The notes: generated by a model from the sequence alone, not told the origin. A stretch of DNA of 64,000 nt from an uncultured Myxococcales bacterium (GCA_903895725.1 CAITUV010000065.1:1-64000), one strand, 5' to 3'; positions 55,301-63,229 are shown, numbered from the stretch's first letter. Made by a program: numbers and translations.

Positions 55301-58020
55301 CGCAGACCGGCTTCCGAGTCCCTGAAAACCCGAATGGGATCACTCCCGTTCGTTCCGTGCGCTACGTCCGCGACGGGGCCGGCCGCGTAGCCGGCATGCA
55401 GGTGGAAGGCACGCAAACCGAAATGTCCGCAACGTACGGCGAGGATTCCGGCCTGCTCGATTCCCTCTCGGTCGCACTGGGAGGCGGCCAGTCGCTGGAC
55501 TGGCTGTACGAGCACGACCTGCTGGACCGCCCCTCGATAGTGACTGCGCCCGATGGCGGAGAGTGGAGCTACGAATACGACTACCTGTCTGGAGTCACGC
55601 AGGTATCCGAGGCCGGCACCGGCCGTACGACCCGGTTCGAGCGGGACGGGGTCGGTCGCATGACCGCACGGATCCTCGAGGATGGGCTGCCTGCTACTTC
55701 CGACCCCATTTGGACCTACGCCTACGACGCCGTCGGCCGGTTCGTGAAGCTCCATGCCCCGACGGATCTGCCCGATGACCCCGAGAGCCCGTCCGACGAC
55801 CCCGGCACCAGACTGCACCGGAACGCTGCCGGCCAGGTCACCCAGATCTCTCGCGACCAGGTGCCGGTGGACCAGAGCGTCCAGGACGGGGTCGGCCGCA
55901 CCACCCAGGTCTCCCGCACTACCGACGGCCTCGAAACCCGGTACAACTTCGGCTACAACGATGCATCCGCATTGGGCTCCATCCGGGCCTCGTGGCGCAC
56001 GGGCATGCCACTGCTGGAAACGCTGGCCATCGAGCACCGGTACCTCTATGATGGGGCCGGCAGGCGGGCCACTTTAGAGGCGTGGCATGACACGCCAGGG
56101 CACTTTACGACCGGGCCACAGCTTGCCGTGACCTACGGCTACGACGAGGCCGGCCGCCTCGACGAGGTTGCAGTGCAGGTGCCAACCACACCACCCGGAA
56201 CGTCTTTGCAAGGCAGCGTCGCCCTGGCACGGGATGCAGCGGGCCGGCTGGAGCGGATGGACTTCGTGTCGCCCGACGGGCAGGCCCAGCCCGTCGTCCG
56301 CAAGCGCACGGTCGTCTCCTACGAGCCCGCTTCCTCCCGCCTCAAGACGCTCAAGACCGGCGACCCCGTCCCGAACAGCAACACCGTGACCACCCCGTAC
56401 CTCGTGGACCTGACCTACTCCTACGACCCGGCGGGTCGCATCACGGCCCAGGAGACGGGCACCCAGGGGCAGGCGGGCTGGTGGAAACGCAGCTACGCCT
56501 ACGATCCGGCATCCCGACTGACCGAGGCGCTGGACTTCTTCCCCTCTACCGAACAACCGCTGCCCTGGCTCAACCGCTGGGCGTGGACTTACAACACGGC
56601 CGGGGAACGCACCGGCCAGATGGTGCAGTTCGACCCGCCGCCGCAGGGCAACCCGCCCACGAATCCGCCCCCCTCGACCCTGCTCGACGAGGGCTACCAG
56701 TGGGATGCCTACGGCGTGCTGGACAAGACCCACCCCGCCGACAGCCCGGCCGGCACCGTCGACGACTTCACGTTCGATGCAGCGGGCAACCTCCAGACCC
56801 TGGTCCAAGCCGACGGAACGGTCTTATCGTTCTCCTACGACCCGAGCCGCCGCACGAAGACCATCTCCGTCGGCGGCACCGGGGCGAATTCCGACGGCAC
56901 GATCGTCACCTACCGCTATGGCCCGGACGAGCGCCTCACTCAGCGCACCGTGGATGTCGCGGGCAACGGAACGATCGACTTCGTCCGGCGCTACTTCAGC
57001 GACGGCCTGATCTCGTGGGAGATCGACGGGACCTCAGGCAACCTCCTCCGTGCCGTGGTCTTCCTGCCGGACGGCTTCACGCCGCTGTTCATCGTGAACT
57101 TCGCACTGCCGCCGCCGACCCCGCCGGAGGACCCTCCGGCCCCTCAGCCCGGGACGATCTACTTCGTACACAACGACCACCTGTCAATGCCCAAGGCCGT
57201 GACCGATCTCACGGGCATCCCCGTATGGCTCGCTCGACATGCTCCGTTCGGCCAGGTGCAGGAACTCTGCGGCACCGGCGGCACTCCGGCCCCGTCCGGC
57301 CCGCCGGTCCCCGGCCCGTGCTCGTTCCAACAGCCCTTGCGGTTCCCGGGGCAGGTGGACCAGCGGGAGGCCCATCCGGGACTGGCGGGCGTCTGGTACA
57401 ACTGGCACCGGTTCTACCTGCCGAAGTGGGGGATGTATTCGAGGAGGGATCCGATTGCCCGGGTGGACGGGAGGGAGTTCGGGTATGTGGGGGGGCGTCC
57501 TGTCTGGGCAGTTGACCCCAAGGGGCTGTACGTAGGCTATGCATTCTCACAGATGTGGGGAGATTCCGACTTCCTCGACCCCGTGGCCGACTGGCTGGAA
57601 TCTTTTCTGAACGGCGACTGGCTGCCGTCAGCAATGCCAACGGACATCAGAAGCCGCTACTCCAATATGGATGGCCCTTCCCAGCAAGTCGCTGATTGGA
57701 AGGCCGACACAGCCGATTGGACCAATAAGTTCTCGCTTGCAGAGGCAGCGGCTACGGTTCTGGGAGGCGTATGCGGTTCAGCGGCGAACGTGGTCAGGAC
57801 GGGCCCCTCCGGGAAGACCCTGCAGAAAGGGGGGCACACCATCAGCAAGCAGACGGCAGAGGCGCTTGGGTTATCCAGGGAACAGGCAAAGAATGGGCTT
57901 GAGGCCCTGAAGAAGTTCGAGGGCGTACAGAACAAGGCCCACGGACCTATCATGGAAAACGGCGACGTGTTCGACCCTAACGGAATCTATATTGGAAATA
58001 TATATGAACACATCAAGTAA
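46306..58020 (+). CDS. Giant Cys-rich RHS/YD-repeat polymorphic toxin
   Basis: N-terminal ~1500 aa of Cys-rich repeats; carboxypeptidase-regulatory-like VHGHVFDSRTGTGLPGVLVSLAP; Gly-rich linker; NHL-like repeats; many YD repeats; RHS end LRFPGQVDQREAHPGLAGVWYNWHRFYLPKWGMYSRRDP...YVGGRPVWAVDPKGLY; variable tip. ORF-track start is an internal TTG. Confidence 0.85.
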   Translation: MPAGRPPPPPLLAECDDSLGAASALIQKLSWHGPCIDATDCDDGNPCTSDACLPTGSCENAPDGDCCRFDADCDDGDPCTLDACHSAGGPLHCVHVAAYPGCCTAAHSLACTLQNDPCRSSQCDSLAWTALLQGWTPAGPDPLAAPLLQSYGWCDRIPGCCTQDLDCNDLNWTTFDRCDVEDNTCTFLPASQWCPDPSGPCAGLPEGRHVVTVPGVTLTRVIECRPTSPDCRAWWLSGYCIAPGFCVSEGQSTACCRTDADCNDQDLLTDDHCVAATCLVKDDGGTTISTEQGKCVHTPSIGSCRNVTDCTTSPVDFCKMLQGVPHCYSPQPSGVALPVLCGAGDQCQTLDRSCVDDSECGTGTSCLTGICVRQSGMLPGKCVYLPSGFSDPAVVTPAVQVCIKTQCMAAPGQCNGVVCPLDFPGWSGSCPAGFDASLACTQYSNDYAGCVADCVGPVPGHCCGIDEDCDDQDPATANRCENGICRYPEKIPCETVQNCFDGSCQCLDGPSCTQGQCYGACVGLWECRDNSAVGQPNYCIPLEVAPEGADCDFFKGACFSDGTCNSLGECLQDGPWAGVCEPKDDNPCRIEQPCQGPEDCTTDSAANAPAGTPCAGHDIEAADPLHPLDRECLAWVCSGDGQCVPLNDDGLPFVPGVDATNQYNGIPCDADDWCWISHCWGGTCQQVLPMVDTAPCTVAGEDPCRVHQCLDGQCTFVTQALDGEPCMSSGGGAGTCQAGECVPDAAPVDWTGCVGSEPCIEYVWLAGECTGLKNHLPDGTACASPDPCQTWQCQGGECRFHQAATPPAACNWHRGCAPRQCQGSRCSGPGGEPDEELCQALGTCTNWYCVLGLCWHTPPYCPDNDWCTIEYCGPNWDSCFDLPLDCNDGNPCTDDSCDPQAGCIHVPNLAPCSDGNACTVGDYCAAALCQAGAPADCDDQNSCTVDGCNPGTGCTHATLNCDDLNVCTDDSCIIATGCQFVPNSAPCDDGLACTEGDSCSNGQCRPGHWRYCGDTGNPCLVHPCEPLEGCQGELVPLPAGTPCNAGNSCQASACDGSGTCVPDPVYPVAPSGTPCLPGSSVDPCGIYQCSQGECVAVSTAPNGTPCDEECGAGHCLSGVCILDVLLPAGSDCMGPEDCTSYACDAFGECLSLGQADDGAACTPRDPCQNWRCKGGVCTPHSLQAQGTACNRSGSCRLWSCGETGFCDLPGESAGGQLCPSPNGCATRTCTPEALCVATGSTCSDGVECNRDYCHVPSTQCFYVQKQVPEEGTCLDGSICTVDVCEPFVGCTHTDKPDGTTCVQWELCMTPQGTCQEGECVRAPKDCGDADPCTVDWCDEVGLCQHAAAQDGGPCQGPNHCLDGDTCLAGECQDGAVPVSCDDSNVCTVDSCDPGTGCVHSPAPEPLPCDDGKSCTENDVCSAGACHGTPNDALCTFYAEDPCRQDRCEVYGCGFVFVNGPCNDGVYCTSNDTCDYGTCEGTPSDDLCDDGNPCTDDACSGESGCVHLPNALSCDDGFACSQPDQCIGGICISIFPPAVAWVHGHVFDSRTGTGLPGVLVSLAPASPADCPSSAGVVSLGDGTFELPLSAVGLYQLQFARPGFVTAQRRVEAAGTHTGMQPVRLTPQDLQVASLLSGHPTDQTVSLSNDIVQVEMPAQVEARVNGQAVPSVQVRSTWFISGDELPGPLPATSHFTYALDLQPEGTSFVSTAVGSEGEPRKVKVRIPNAMDGFEGSFAVGTHIPVGWWNPATGLWQHYAMATVLSEQWIEFETDHFSSFDINLPAFPSFGSGNGPTAISGGGRRTGAGAGAGAAGGRGGNGPWSGEGDGPGGGGGGSGNGGSGNGGNAGDSADDDQPNEPECGADAGGSAIGRAEGDLAVSLALPGVRWGGRNFAASLVYDSLTAAPQVYLGTRLDLTNLEWEWFPGLVRFDWSFGGKAGRVHYATDYTVKQYTPGILLDAVTPTGQPLGTGLYPYEAAVSTQYDPLYFWTERFGAPPKGGPAARKVREKVWVTKGFKDFVPVVDRSSSPFGAGWSLAGLMELKFDSASGQHLLVEGATSYRIEQLRRMHRVGGQDSGMDLSAGDGFPAVTARFSDPGHIAVDAEGNVFVSESERIRRISASGLVETVAGCGKPEECEARYEEDWCTPTSTDDCAGWPATHVYLHQIRTPRISSAGELYFSQVGGNDGNVISSPQILRKVDTGGILLTVAGSVYDISWEGAYVCRKGQLQWDCKDLPVYQPMAIDIEETADGVIVYYANNSRFTENCAVGPCFELRRLRPGLPPDSPDLLFPAGAPGIYRPRDLRLARPGQLLLAEFEARKVRSFFLPDGPLAANHPDGPLADFAGNGQCPPTGPTPPDAKAYEVPICKPDGLALDPEGNVYVSAIGSGLPGIVVRVRTTVTSGELRPGSIQTVAGTPSTGETQVVEGLAAAAARFYQPRGVAWNPATRSLVLVVHDTRTLWDLRFAPLFSGLRFVGLSERNPTTTDPSRWILDERNGVQHRFDTQGRLLKTLGRRGDELSVQYDPTLGHVQSVTFPGGEKTLFAYNNGKLTSAVLDADCGAHCPEVHFTVDPGGDLITASLPGTPQPELRQFHYDEAHRLVRRYHGQRIESPAEPDRYVEYTFNPVGMLAAVTFHDVDLEGHATEVDNRIYTHSREHGLVNANPGFGTVQSPIPVNPDVGWDSVIDAVGTTTLTRLDPQGRTLEVRRSSILPDSDVARTVYDRNASGFITRMCYFGSEDSPDCDYEETYEYDSLDNLASVTVVDPFSDDFSEWQYFYSVRETTVENHDVSFTLNGMVRNPAGELLSRTYDEFGNLLELQLASAWHTDDATKLPVVDSARTARWEYVVHPEYGLPDAAYDPVCNATQTPETCKTVFTYDGKRNLRKIDPADESWTELTRDPSRGWVTQVKEPVLSGPAPGSLTTATWTIQRDDWGRPIAISGPATGTTDLKWTDQLTGSGCASCSAGDKLAEVVGPAPGGGQTARPLAKYAYDLAGRLLRTQTGFRVPENPNGITPVRSVRYVRDGAGRVAGMQVEGTQTEMSATYGEDSGLLDSLSVALGGGQSLDWLYEHDLLDRPSIVTAPDGGEWSYEYDYLSGVTQVSEAGTGRTTRFERDGVGRMTARILEDGLPATSDPIWTYAYDAVGRFVKLHAPTDLPDDPESPSDDPGTRLHRNAAGQVTQISRDQVPVDQSVQDGVGRTTQVSRTTDGLETRYNFGYNDASALGSIRASWRTGMPLLETLAIEHRYLYDGAGRRATLEAWHDTPGHFTTGPQLAVTYGYDEAGRLDEVAVQVPTTPPGTSLQGSVALARDAAGRLERMDFVSPDGQAQPVVRKRTVVSYEPASSRLKTLKTGDPVPNSNTVTTPYLVDLTYSYDPAGRITAQETGTQGQAGWWKRSYAYDPASRLTEALDFFPSTEQPLPWLNRWAWTYNTAGERTGQMVQFDPPPQGNPPTNPPPSTLLDEGYQWDAYGVLDKTHPADSPAGTVDDFTFDAAGNLQTLVQADGTVLSFSYDPSRRTKTISVGGTGANSDGTIVTYRYGPDERLTQRTVDVAGNGTIDFVRRYFSDGLISWEIDGTSGNLLRAVVFLPDGFTPLFIVNFALPPPTPPEDPPAPQPGTIYFVHNDHLSMPKAVTDLTGIPVWLARHAPFGQVQELCGTGGTPAPSGPPVPGPCSFQQPLRFPGQVDQREAHPGLAGVWYNWHRFYLPKWGMYSRRDPIARVDGREFGYVGGRPVWAVDPKGLYVGYAFSQMWGDSDFLDPVADWLESFLNGDWLPSAMPTDIRSRYSNMDGPSQQVADWKADTADWTNKFSLAEAAATVLGGVCGSAANVVRTGPSGKTLQKGGHTISKQTAEALGLSREQAKNGLEALKKFEGVQNKAHGPIMENGDVFDPNGIYIGNIYEHIK
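46320..46334. repeat. Uninterrupted homopolymeric C15 tract
   Basis: direct reading: ggtcgc + 14 c + actatt. Confidence 0.95.
57304..57454. repeat. Copy 1 of a 151-bp near-identical RHS 3'-core segment
   Basis: aligned by eye to 62474-62624, 4 mismatches; identity ends at GAGGAGGGATCCGA. Confidence 0.9.
57455..58020 (+). other. Variable C-terminal tip (candidate toxin domain) of the RHS protein
   Basis: sequence after the conserved YSRRDP boundary; visibly lower GC; ends ...LGLSREQAKNGLEALKKFEGVQNKAHGPIMENGDVFDPNGIYIGNIYEHIK. Confidence 0.65.
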
Positions 58021-58041
58021 ACAACGACAAGTGGAACGCAA

Positions 58042-58467
58042 ATGACAACGCATGTGTCGTGGGTAGTGAGCGGTTCAGATTTTGAGCCTGACATCATTTC
58101 GGATCTTCTTGGCGTTAAGCCTTCTTGGTCTCACAAAAAGGGGGCTATGTCAGTTGATAAGAGGACTGGCAGAAAGACCGTAAAACCATGGTCAGTTTGG
58201 GGGGTTTCGTCAGAAGCTGTTGTTGCATCAATCGAGCTTGATGATCATATTGCATTTATACTCAATGCTCTAGCCGGCCTTCATACAGCAGAATCGCCAA
58301 CACCGCTCCCGCTGAACACTGTCAGGCTTACAACGATTTGGTGTGAGCCAGGCGTGGACCGTTCGTCGTATGGCCTATCACCAAAAAATCTGTCCATTTT
58401 GTGCTGTTTATCAGATGAAATTACCTTAGTCTGCCTGCCCTCCCGTGACAACGGGCGGGATGAATAG
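58042..58467 (+). CDS. DUF4279-like protein, putative immunity protein
   Basis: HVSWVVSGSDFEPDIISDLLGVKPSWSHKKGAM...WSVWGVSS resembles DUF4279; directly after the RHS tip; lower GC. Confidence 0.65.
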   Translation: MTTHVSWVVSGSDFEPDIISDLLGVKPSWSHKKGAMSVDKRTGRKTVKPWSVWGVSSEAVVASIELDDHIAFILNALAGLHTAESPTPLPLNTVRLTTIWCEPGVDRSSYGLSPKNLSILCCLSDEITLVCLPSRDNGRDE

Positions 58468-61400
58468 TGTTCGCGGACGACAACGTGCTGCGGGGGTGCG
58501 GAGCGACAGCCCATCGCCTCCCGACGGGACTCCTGCTCTCGTTCCGCTGGTGGGCGGGTGCGAGACGTCGTGCGTGCCTCCTCCCGGAGCACCTGGGGAC
58601 ATAGCACTCGACTACCCCACGGCACTCACACCGGACCGGTCGGGCAATTTCTACGTTTCGACTTACCGAGTCAACAACAGCAGCATGGTTGTCCGTTTCC
58701 AGGTAGGGCCGGATGGCGGCGGGGCGCTCGAGGCCGGCTACGTGAGCATCGTGGCCGGCATACAGGATCCTGCCGTCGAAGTACCCACTCCGGACGAGGG
58801 TCTCGAGGCCGCAAAGGTGAAGTTCTCCTCGGTCACCGGTGTGGCCTGGAATGCCCTGGACGCCGCTCTGATTGTCGGAGCAGGTGCTTCCGGCGACATC
58901 TGGGAAGTCCGCCAGCTTCCGCAGTTCCCCGATCGCCGTTTCACGAAGCTGTCCGAACGCACCCCGACCGAGGACCCGACGAGGTGGATCCTGGATGAAC
59001 GGAACGGCACGCAGCACCGGTTCGACGCGGCAGGAAGGCACCGGCGCTCGCTGGATCGGTGGGGAAACCAGAGGAGCTACGACTACGACGGGCTGGGAAG
59101 GCTCACGACGGTCAACTGGCCCGGCGGCTCGCAGACCGTCCTCAACTATGCCGACAGCCACGTCCAGACAGCCTCGCTGGTGCCCGCAGGGGGCGGCAAC
59201 GGTCCGGTCGTGACGTTCGACATCGACGGCTCCGGCGATCTGGTCTCCCTCGAATCCGGGACCGACTTCAAGCGGCAGTTCGAGTACGACGAATCGCACC
59301 GGCTCACGGCCCGCTACCACGGCGACGCGGTCACGCCCCCGGCCTTTCCTGCCCGGTACGTCGAGTACACCTACGACCACGGCATGGTCGGCAGCGTCAC
59401 GTTCCACGACACCGATGCCGACGGGCAGCCCGTTCCGGAAGTCGTGAATCGTGTCTACACCCACTCCCGGGAGCACGGGCTGGTCAACGAGGCACCCGCC
59501 GGTACCGGGACGCCGACGACCCCGATCGCGGTCGACTCCGACGTCGGCTGGGACTCCGTGCTCGACGCTGTGGGTATCGAAACGCGGACCCGGCTCGACC
59601 CGAAGGGCCGTACTCTGGAGGTCGAACGCATCACGGGTTCCGAAACCGCCCGGACCGTCTACCAGAGGAACGCTTCCGGTTTCATCACGCAGATGTGCTA
59701 CTACGGCAGCCAGGCATCGTCCGCCTGCGACTACGAGGAAACCTACGACTACGACGACCTGGGCAACCTCACGACGGTCACCGTGCATGACCCGGAAAGC
59801 CCGGCCTCATCCCAGTGGACCTACTACTACGCTGCCGGGGAACAGACCGTGGAGGGGCACGATGTCGAATTCACGCTCGGTGCCATGGTCGTCAACCCGG
59901 AAGGCGAGCTGCTCAGCCGTACGTACGATGACTTCGGCAATCTCACGGAGCTTCAGTTGGCAACGGCGTGGCACGAGGACGAGCAGACCGGCCTGCCCGT
60001 GGTCGATTCCTCCAACCGGGCCCTCTGGAACTACGGTGCCTTCCCCGAGCAGGGCCTGCCCTTCAAGGCCTATTCTCCAGTCTGCACGGCAGCCCAGGTC
60101 CCGGAAGATTGCAGGACGGTCTTCACCTACGACAACAATCGCAATCTCACGAAGGTGGACCCCGCAGACGAATCCTACACGGAGCTGACCCGCAACCCGG
60201 CCCGGGGCTGGGTCACCGGCATTGCAGAGCCCGTATTCGTCGGAGGCGACCCCGGAGCGCTTGCCGAGGCCGACTGGACCCTCCAGCGCGACGACTGGGG
60301 GCGCCCGATCGCGGTTTCCGGACCTTCCACCGGCACGACGAACCTCGTCTGGACCGACCCGCTGACCGGGGGCGGCTGCGCCTCCTGCTCGGCCGGGGAC
60401 AAGCTGGCCGAGGTGGTCGGCCCCGCAGCCGGTGGCCAGACGGCCCGGCCGCTCACAAAGTACGCCTATGACCTGGCCGGCCGACTGCTTCGCACGCGGA
60501 CCGGCTTCCGGGAAACCGATCCGAACCCGAACGACGTGTTCGTCCGCTCCGTGACGTACGTCCGCGACGGGGCCGGCCGAGTGACCGGCATGCAAGTGGA
60601 CGGCACACAGACCATCATGTCCGCCGTGTATGGGGAGGATTCCGGCCTGCTCGAGTCCCTATCGGTCGCGCTGGGAGGCGGCCAGTCGCTGGAATGGCTC
60701 TACGAGCACGACCTCCTCGACCGGCCGTCGCTCGTCGTCGCTCCGGACGACGGGCATTGGGAGTACGACTACGACTTCCTTTCCGGCGTGACGCAGGTCA
60801 CGGAGACCGGCACCGGCCGCACGACCCGGTTCGAACGGGACGGGGTCGGCCGCATCACCAAACGCATCCTGGACGACGGGGTGACGCAGAACCCGGAAAC
60901 AGACCCCGTATGGTCCTATGCCTACGACAGCATCGGGCAATTCGTGGACCTCCAGGAGCCGACCGGGAAGACCACGACTCTCTCCCGCAACGCCAACGGC
61001 GCGATCACCGGGATCCTGCGCAACGGAAACCCGGTCGATGCCAGCGAGCACGACGGGTACAACCGCACGACGCAGGTCTCCCGCACCACCGACGGCCTGG
61101 AGACCCGGTACGACTTCACCTACAACGATGCCTCCGCCCTGTCCTCCATCCGACCCTCCTGGCACACCGGCAACCCCGTCGTCGAAACCCTGGCCCTGAA
61201 ACACCGCTACTTGTATGATGGGGCCGGAAGGCCGGCCGCGGTGGAGGCATGGCATGATACGCCCGGACACTTTGCGACCGGGGTGCAGCTTGCGATGTCC
61301 TACCACTACGACAACGCCGGCCGCCTCGATGAGGTAGCCGTGGTTGCACCAGCCACTCCCACCGGGAGTTCTCTGCAAGGCCGTGTCGCCCTGGCACGGG

Positions 61401-62647
61401 ATGCCGCGGGCCGGCTGGAACGTCTGGACTTCAAGTCCCGGGACATCGAGGACAGCAACGGGAACGGCAACACGCTCGAGTACGTGGTCCGCAAGCGCAC
61501 GGTCGTCTCCTACGAGCCCGCTTCCTCCCGTCTCAAGACGATCAAGACCGGGAACCCCGGGCCGAACAACACCGTGCCCGCTCCCGACCTGGTCGACCTG
61601 ACCTACACCTACGATCCCGCCGGCCGGATCACGGCCCAGGAGACCGCCACGCCCGAAGCCCCGGGCTGGTGGAAACGCACCTACGCCTACGATCCGGCCT
61701 CTCGGCTGACCGAGGCGCTGGACTACGTCCCGTCCACGGAGAATCCGCTGCCCTGGCTCAACCGATGGGCCTGGACCTACAATACCGCCGGGGAACGCAC
61801 GGGGCAGACCGTGCAGTTCGATGCCCCGGGCGGAACGCCCCTGCAGACATCCCTCGACGAGGGCTACTCCTGGGATGCCTACGGCGTGCTCGACAAGACC
61901 CACCCAACCGGCAGCCCGGCCGGCACGCTCGACGACTTCACGTTCGATGCCGCTGGGAATCTCCAGACCCTGGTCCAGGCCGACGGCACGACGCTGACCT
62001 TCGCCTACGACCCGAGCGGCCGCACGAAGACGATCACCGTCGGCGGCTCGGGCCCGAACTCCGACGGAACAATCGTCACCTACCGCTACGGCCCGGACGA
62101 GCGGCTCACCGAGCGCACCGTGGACCTGCTCGGCGACAGCACGATCGACTCCGTGACCCGGTATTTCAGCGACGGCCTGATCTCCTGGGAGATCGACGGC
62201 ATCACCGGCAACCTCCTCCGTGCTGTTGTCTTCCTACTGGACGGGTTCACGCCGCTGATGATCGTGACCTTCGCACCGCCGCCGCCGACGGTTCCCCCGG
62301 CTCCCCCGGCCCCTCAGCCCGGCACGATCTACTTCGTGCAGAACGACCATCTCTCGACCCCAAAGGCCGTGACCGATCTCACCGGCACTCCGGTCTGGCT
62401 CGCCCGTCATGCCCCGTTCGGCCAGGTCGAGGAATTGTGCGGCCCCAACGGCGTGCCGAACCCGAGCGGCCCTCCGGTCCCCGGCCCGTGCTCGTTCCAA
62501 CAGCCCTTGCGGTTCCCGGGGCAGGTGGACCAGCGGGAGGCCCATCCTGCATTGGCGGGCATCTGGTACAACTGGCACCGGTTCTACCTGCCGAAGTGGG
62601 GGATGTATTCGAGGAGGGATCCGAGAACCACACTCGCCAGTAAGTAG
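58460..62647 (+). CDS. Second RHS/YD-repeat ORF, 5'-truncated and lacking a toxin tip (orphan RHS core)
   Basis: collinear with the C-terminal RHS part of the 46306-58020 ORF from the NHL-like region through YSRRDP, then ends RTTLASK*; no signal peptide. Confidence 0.8.
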   Translation: MNSVRGRQRAAGVRSDSPSPPDGTPALVPLVGGCETSCVPPPGAPGDIALDYPTALTPDRSGNFYVSTYRVNNSSMVVRFQVGPDGGGALEAGYVSIVAGIQDPAVEVPTPDEGLEAAKVKFSSVTGVAWNALDAALIVGAGASGDIWEVRQLPQFPDRRFTKLSERTPTEDPTRWILDERNGTQHRFDAAGRHRRSLDRWGNQRSYDYDGLGRLTTVNWPGGSQTVLNYADSHVQTASLVPAGGGNGPVVTFDIDGSGDLVSLESGTDFKRQFEYDESHRLTARYHGDAVTPPAFPARYVEYTYDHGMVGSVTFHDTDADGQPVPEVVNRVYTHSREHGLVNEAPAGTGTPTTPIAVDSDVGWDSVLDAVGIETRTRLDPKGRTLEVERITGSETARTVYQRNASGFITQMCYYGSQASSACDYEETYDYDDLGNLTTVTVHDPESPASSQWTYYYAAGEQTVEGHDVEFTLGAMVVNPEGELLSRTYDDFGNLTELQLATAWHEDEQTGLPVVDSSNRALWNYGAFPEQGLPFKAYSPVCTAAQVPEDCRTVFTYDNNRNLTKVDPADESYTELTRNPARGWVTGIAEPVFVGGDPGALAEADWTLQRDDWGRPIAVSGPSTGTTNLVWTDPLTGGGCASCSAGDKLAEVVGPAAGGQTARPLTKYAYDLAGRLLRTRTGFRETDPNPNDVFVRSVTYVRDGAGRVTGMQVDGTQTIMSAVYGEDSGLLESLSVALGGGQSLEWLYEHDLLDRPSLVVAPDDGHWEYDYDFLSGVTQVTETGTGRTTRFERDGVGRITKRILDDGVTQNPETDPVWSYAYDSIGQFVDLQEPTGKTTTLSRNANGAITGILRNGNPVDASEHDGYNRTTQVSRTTDGLETRYDFTYNDASALSSIRPSWHTGNPVVETLALKHRYLYDGAGRPAAVEAWHDTPGHFATGVQLAMSYHYDNAGRLDEVAVVAPATPTGSSLQGRVALARDAAGRLERLDFKSRDIEDSNGNGNTLEYVVRKRTVVSYEPASSRLKTIKTGNPGPNNTVPAPDLVDLTYTYDPAGRITAQETATPEAPGWWKRTYAYDPASRLTEALDYVPSTENPLPWLNRWAWTYNTAGERTGQTVQFDAPGGTPLQTSLDEGYSWDAYGVLDKTHPTGSPAGTLDDFTFDAAGNLQTLVQADGTTLTFAYDPSGRTKTITVGGSGPNSDGTIVTYRYGPDERLTERTVDLLGDSTIDSVTRYFSDGLISWEIDGITGNLLRAVVFLLDGFTPLMIVTFAPPPPTVPPAPPAPQPGTIYFVQNDHLSTPKAVTDLTGTPVWLARHAPFGQVEELCGPNGVPNPSGPPVPGPCSFQQPLRFPGQVDQREAHPALAGIWYNWHRFYLPKWGMYSRRDPRTTLASK
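62474..62624. repeat. Copy 2 of a 151-bp near-identical RHS 3'-core segment
   Basis: aligned by eye to 57304-57454, 4 mismatches; identity ends at GAGGAGGGATCCGA. Confidence 0.9.
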
Positions 62648-63051
62648 CCTGATGGGGGTCACCGCGGTGGAGGCATGTAGTGGAGAGACCGTCGGTGCGG
62701 GATGCGGATGTGCCGTGGGTCCGGCCCCCCTCCCGATCGATCCCGAGCCCTTGAACCCCCCGGACGGGGGGTGGCCCAGCGGCCTTGGCATTGCCTCGGC
62801 CTGGTATAGCCCCGGGTCCGGGAGCGGACCCGGGGTAGGCGAGCAGATGTGCCGTGGGCGCGGGATGCGGATCTGCCGTCGCAGAATGACCGGAGGCCGC
62901 ATCGGCTGCTCTGTGCGCCTGTCAGGTCACAGGGATTCCCACTGCCGTGCTTGTCGCCCCGCCTCGGGGGGGGCGAAAACGCCGGAGGCGGACGAGCGGG
63001 GGGGGGCATGCGTTTCCCACGATCCCAGGGAAGCTCACAGCCCCCCCTCGG

Positions 63052-63075
63052 CCCCGCCGGCCGGTGCCGGCGGGG
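63052..63075. repeat. Perfect inverted repeat, 10-bp stem, 4-nt loop
   Basis: CCCCGCCGGC CGGT GCCGGCGGGG; no U-tract follows. Confidence 0.7.
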
Positions 63076-63199
63076 ATCCTCCCCCAAGGGGGAAGCCAAG
63101 GACGGCATTGCCCGCGGCAACGGATGTGCCGGCGCACAGGGCAGCCGAGCCGACGGTACACGCCGCACCCTCGCAGGCCATCAGGTTGTCCGCTCCAAC

Positions 63200-63220
63200 G
63201 GCCGAGGCGACGCCTCGGCC
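63200..63220 (+). terminator. Terminator-like hairpin upstream of serS
   Basis: GGCCGAGGCG A CGCCTCGGCC followed by TTGTGTTG. Confidence 0.4.
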
Positions 63221-63229
63221 TTGTGTTGA

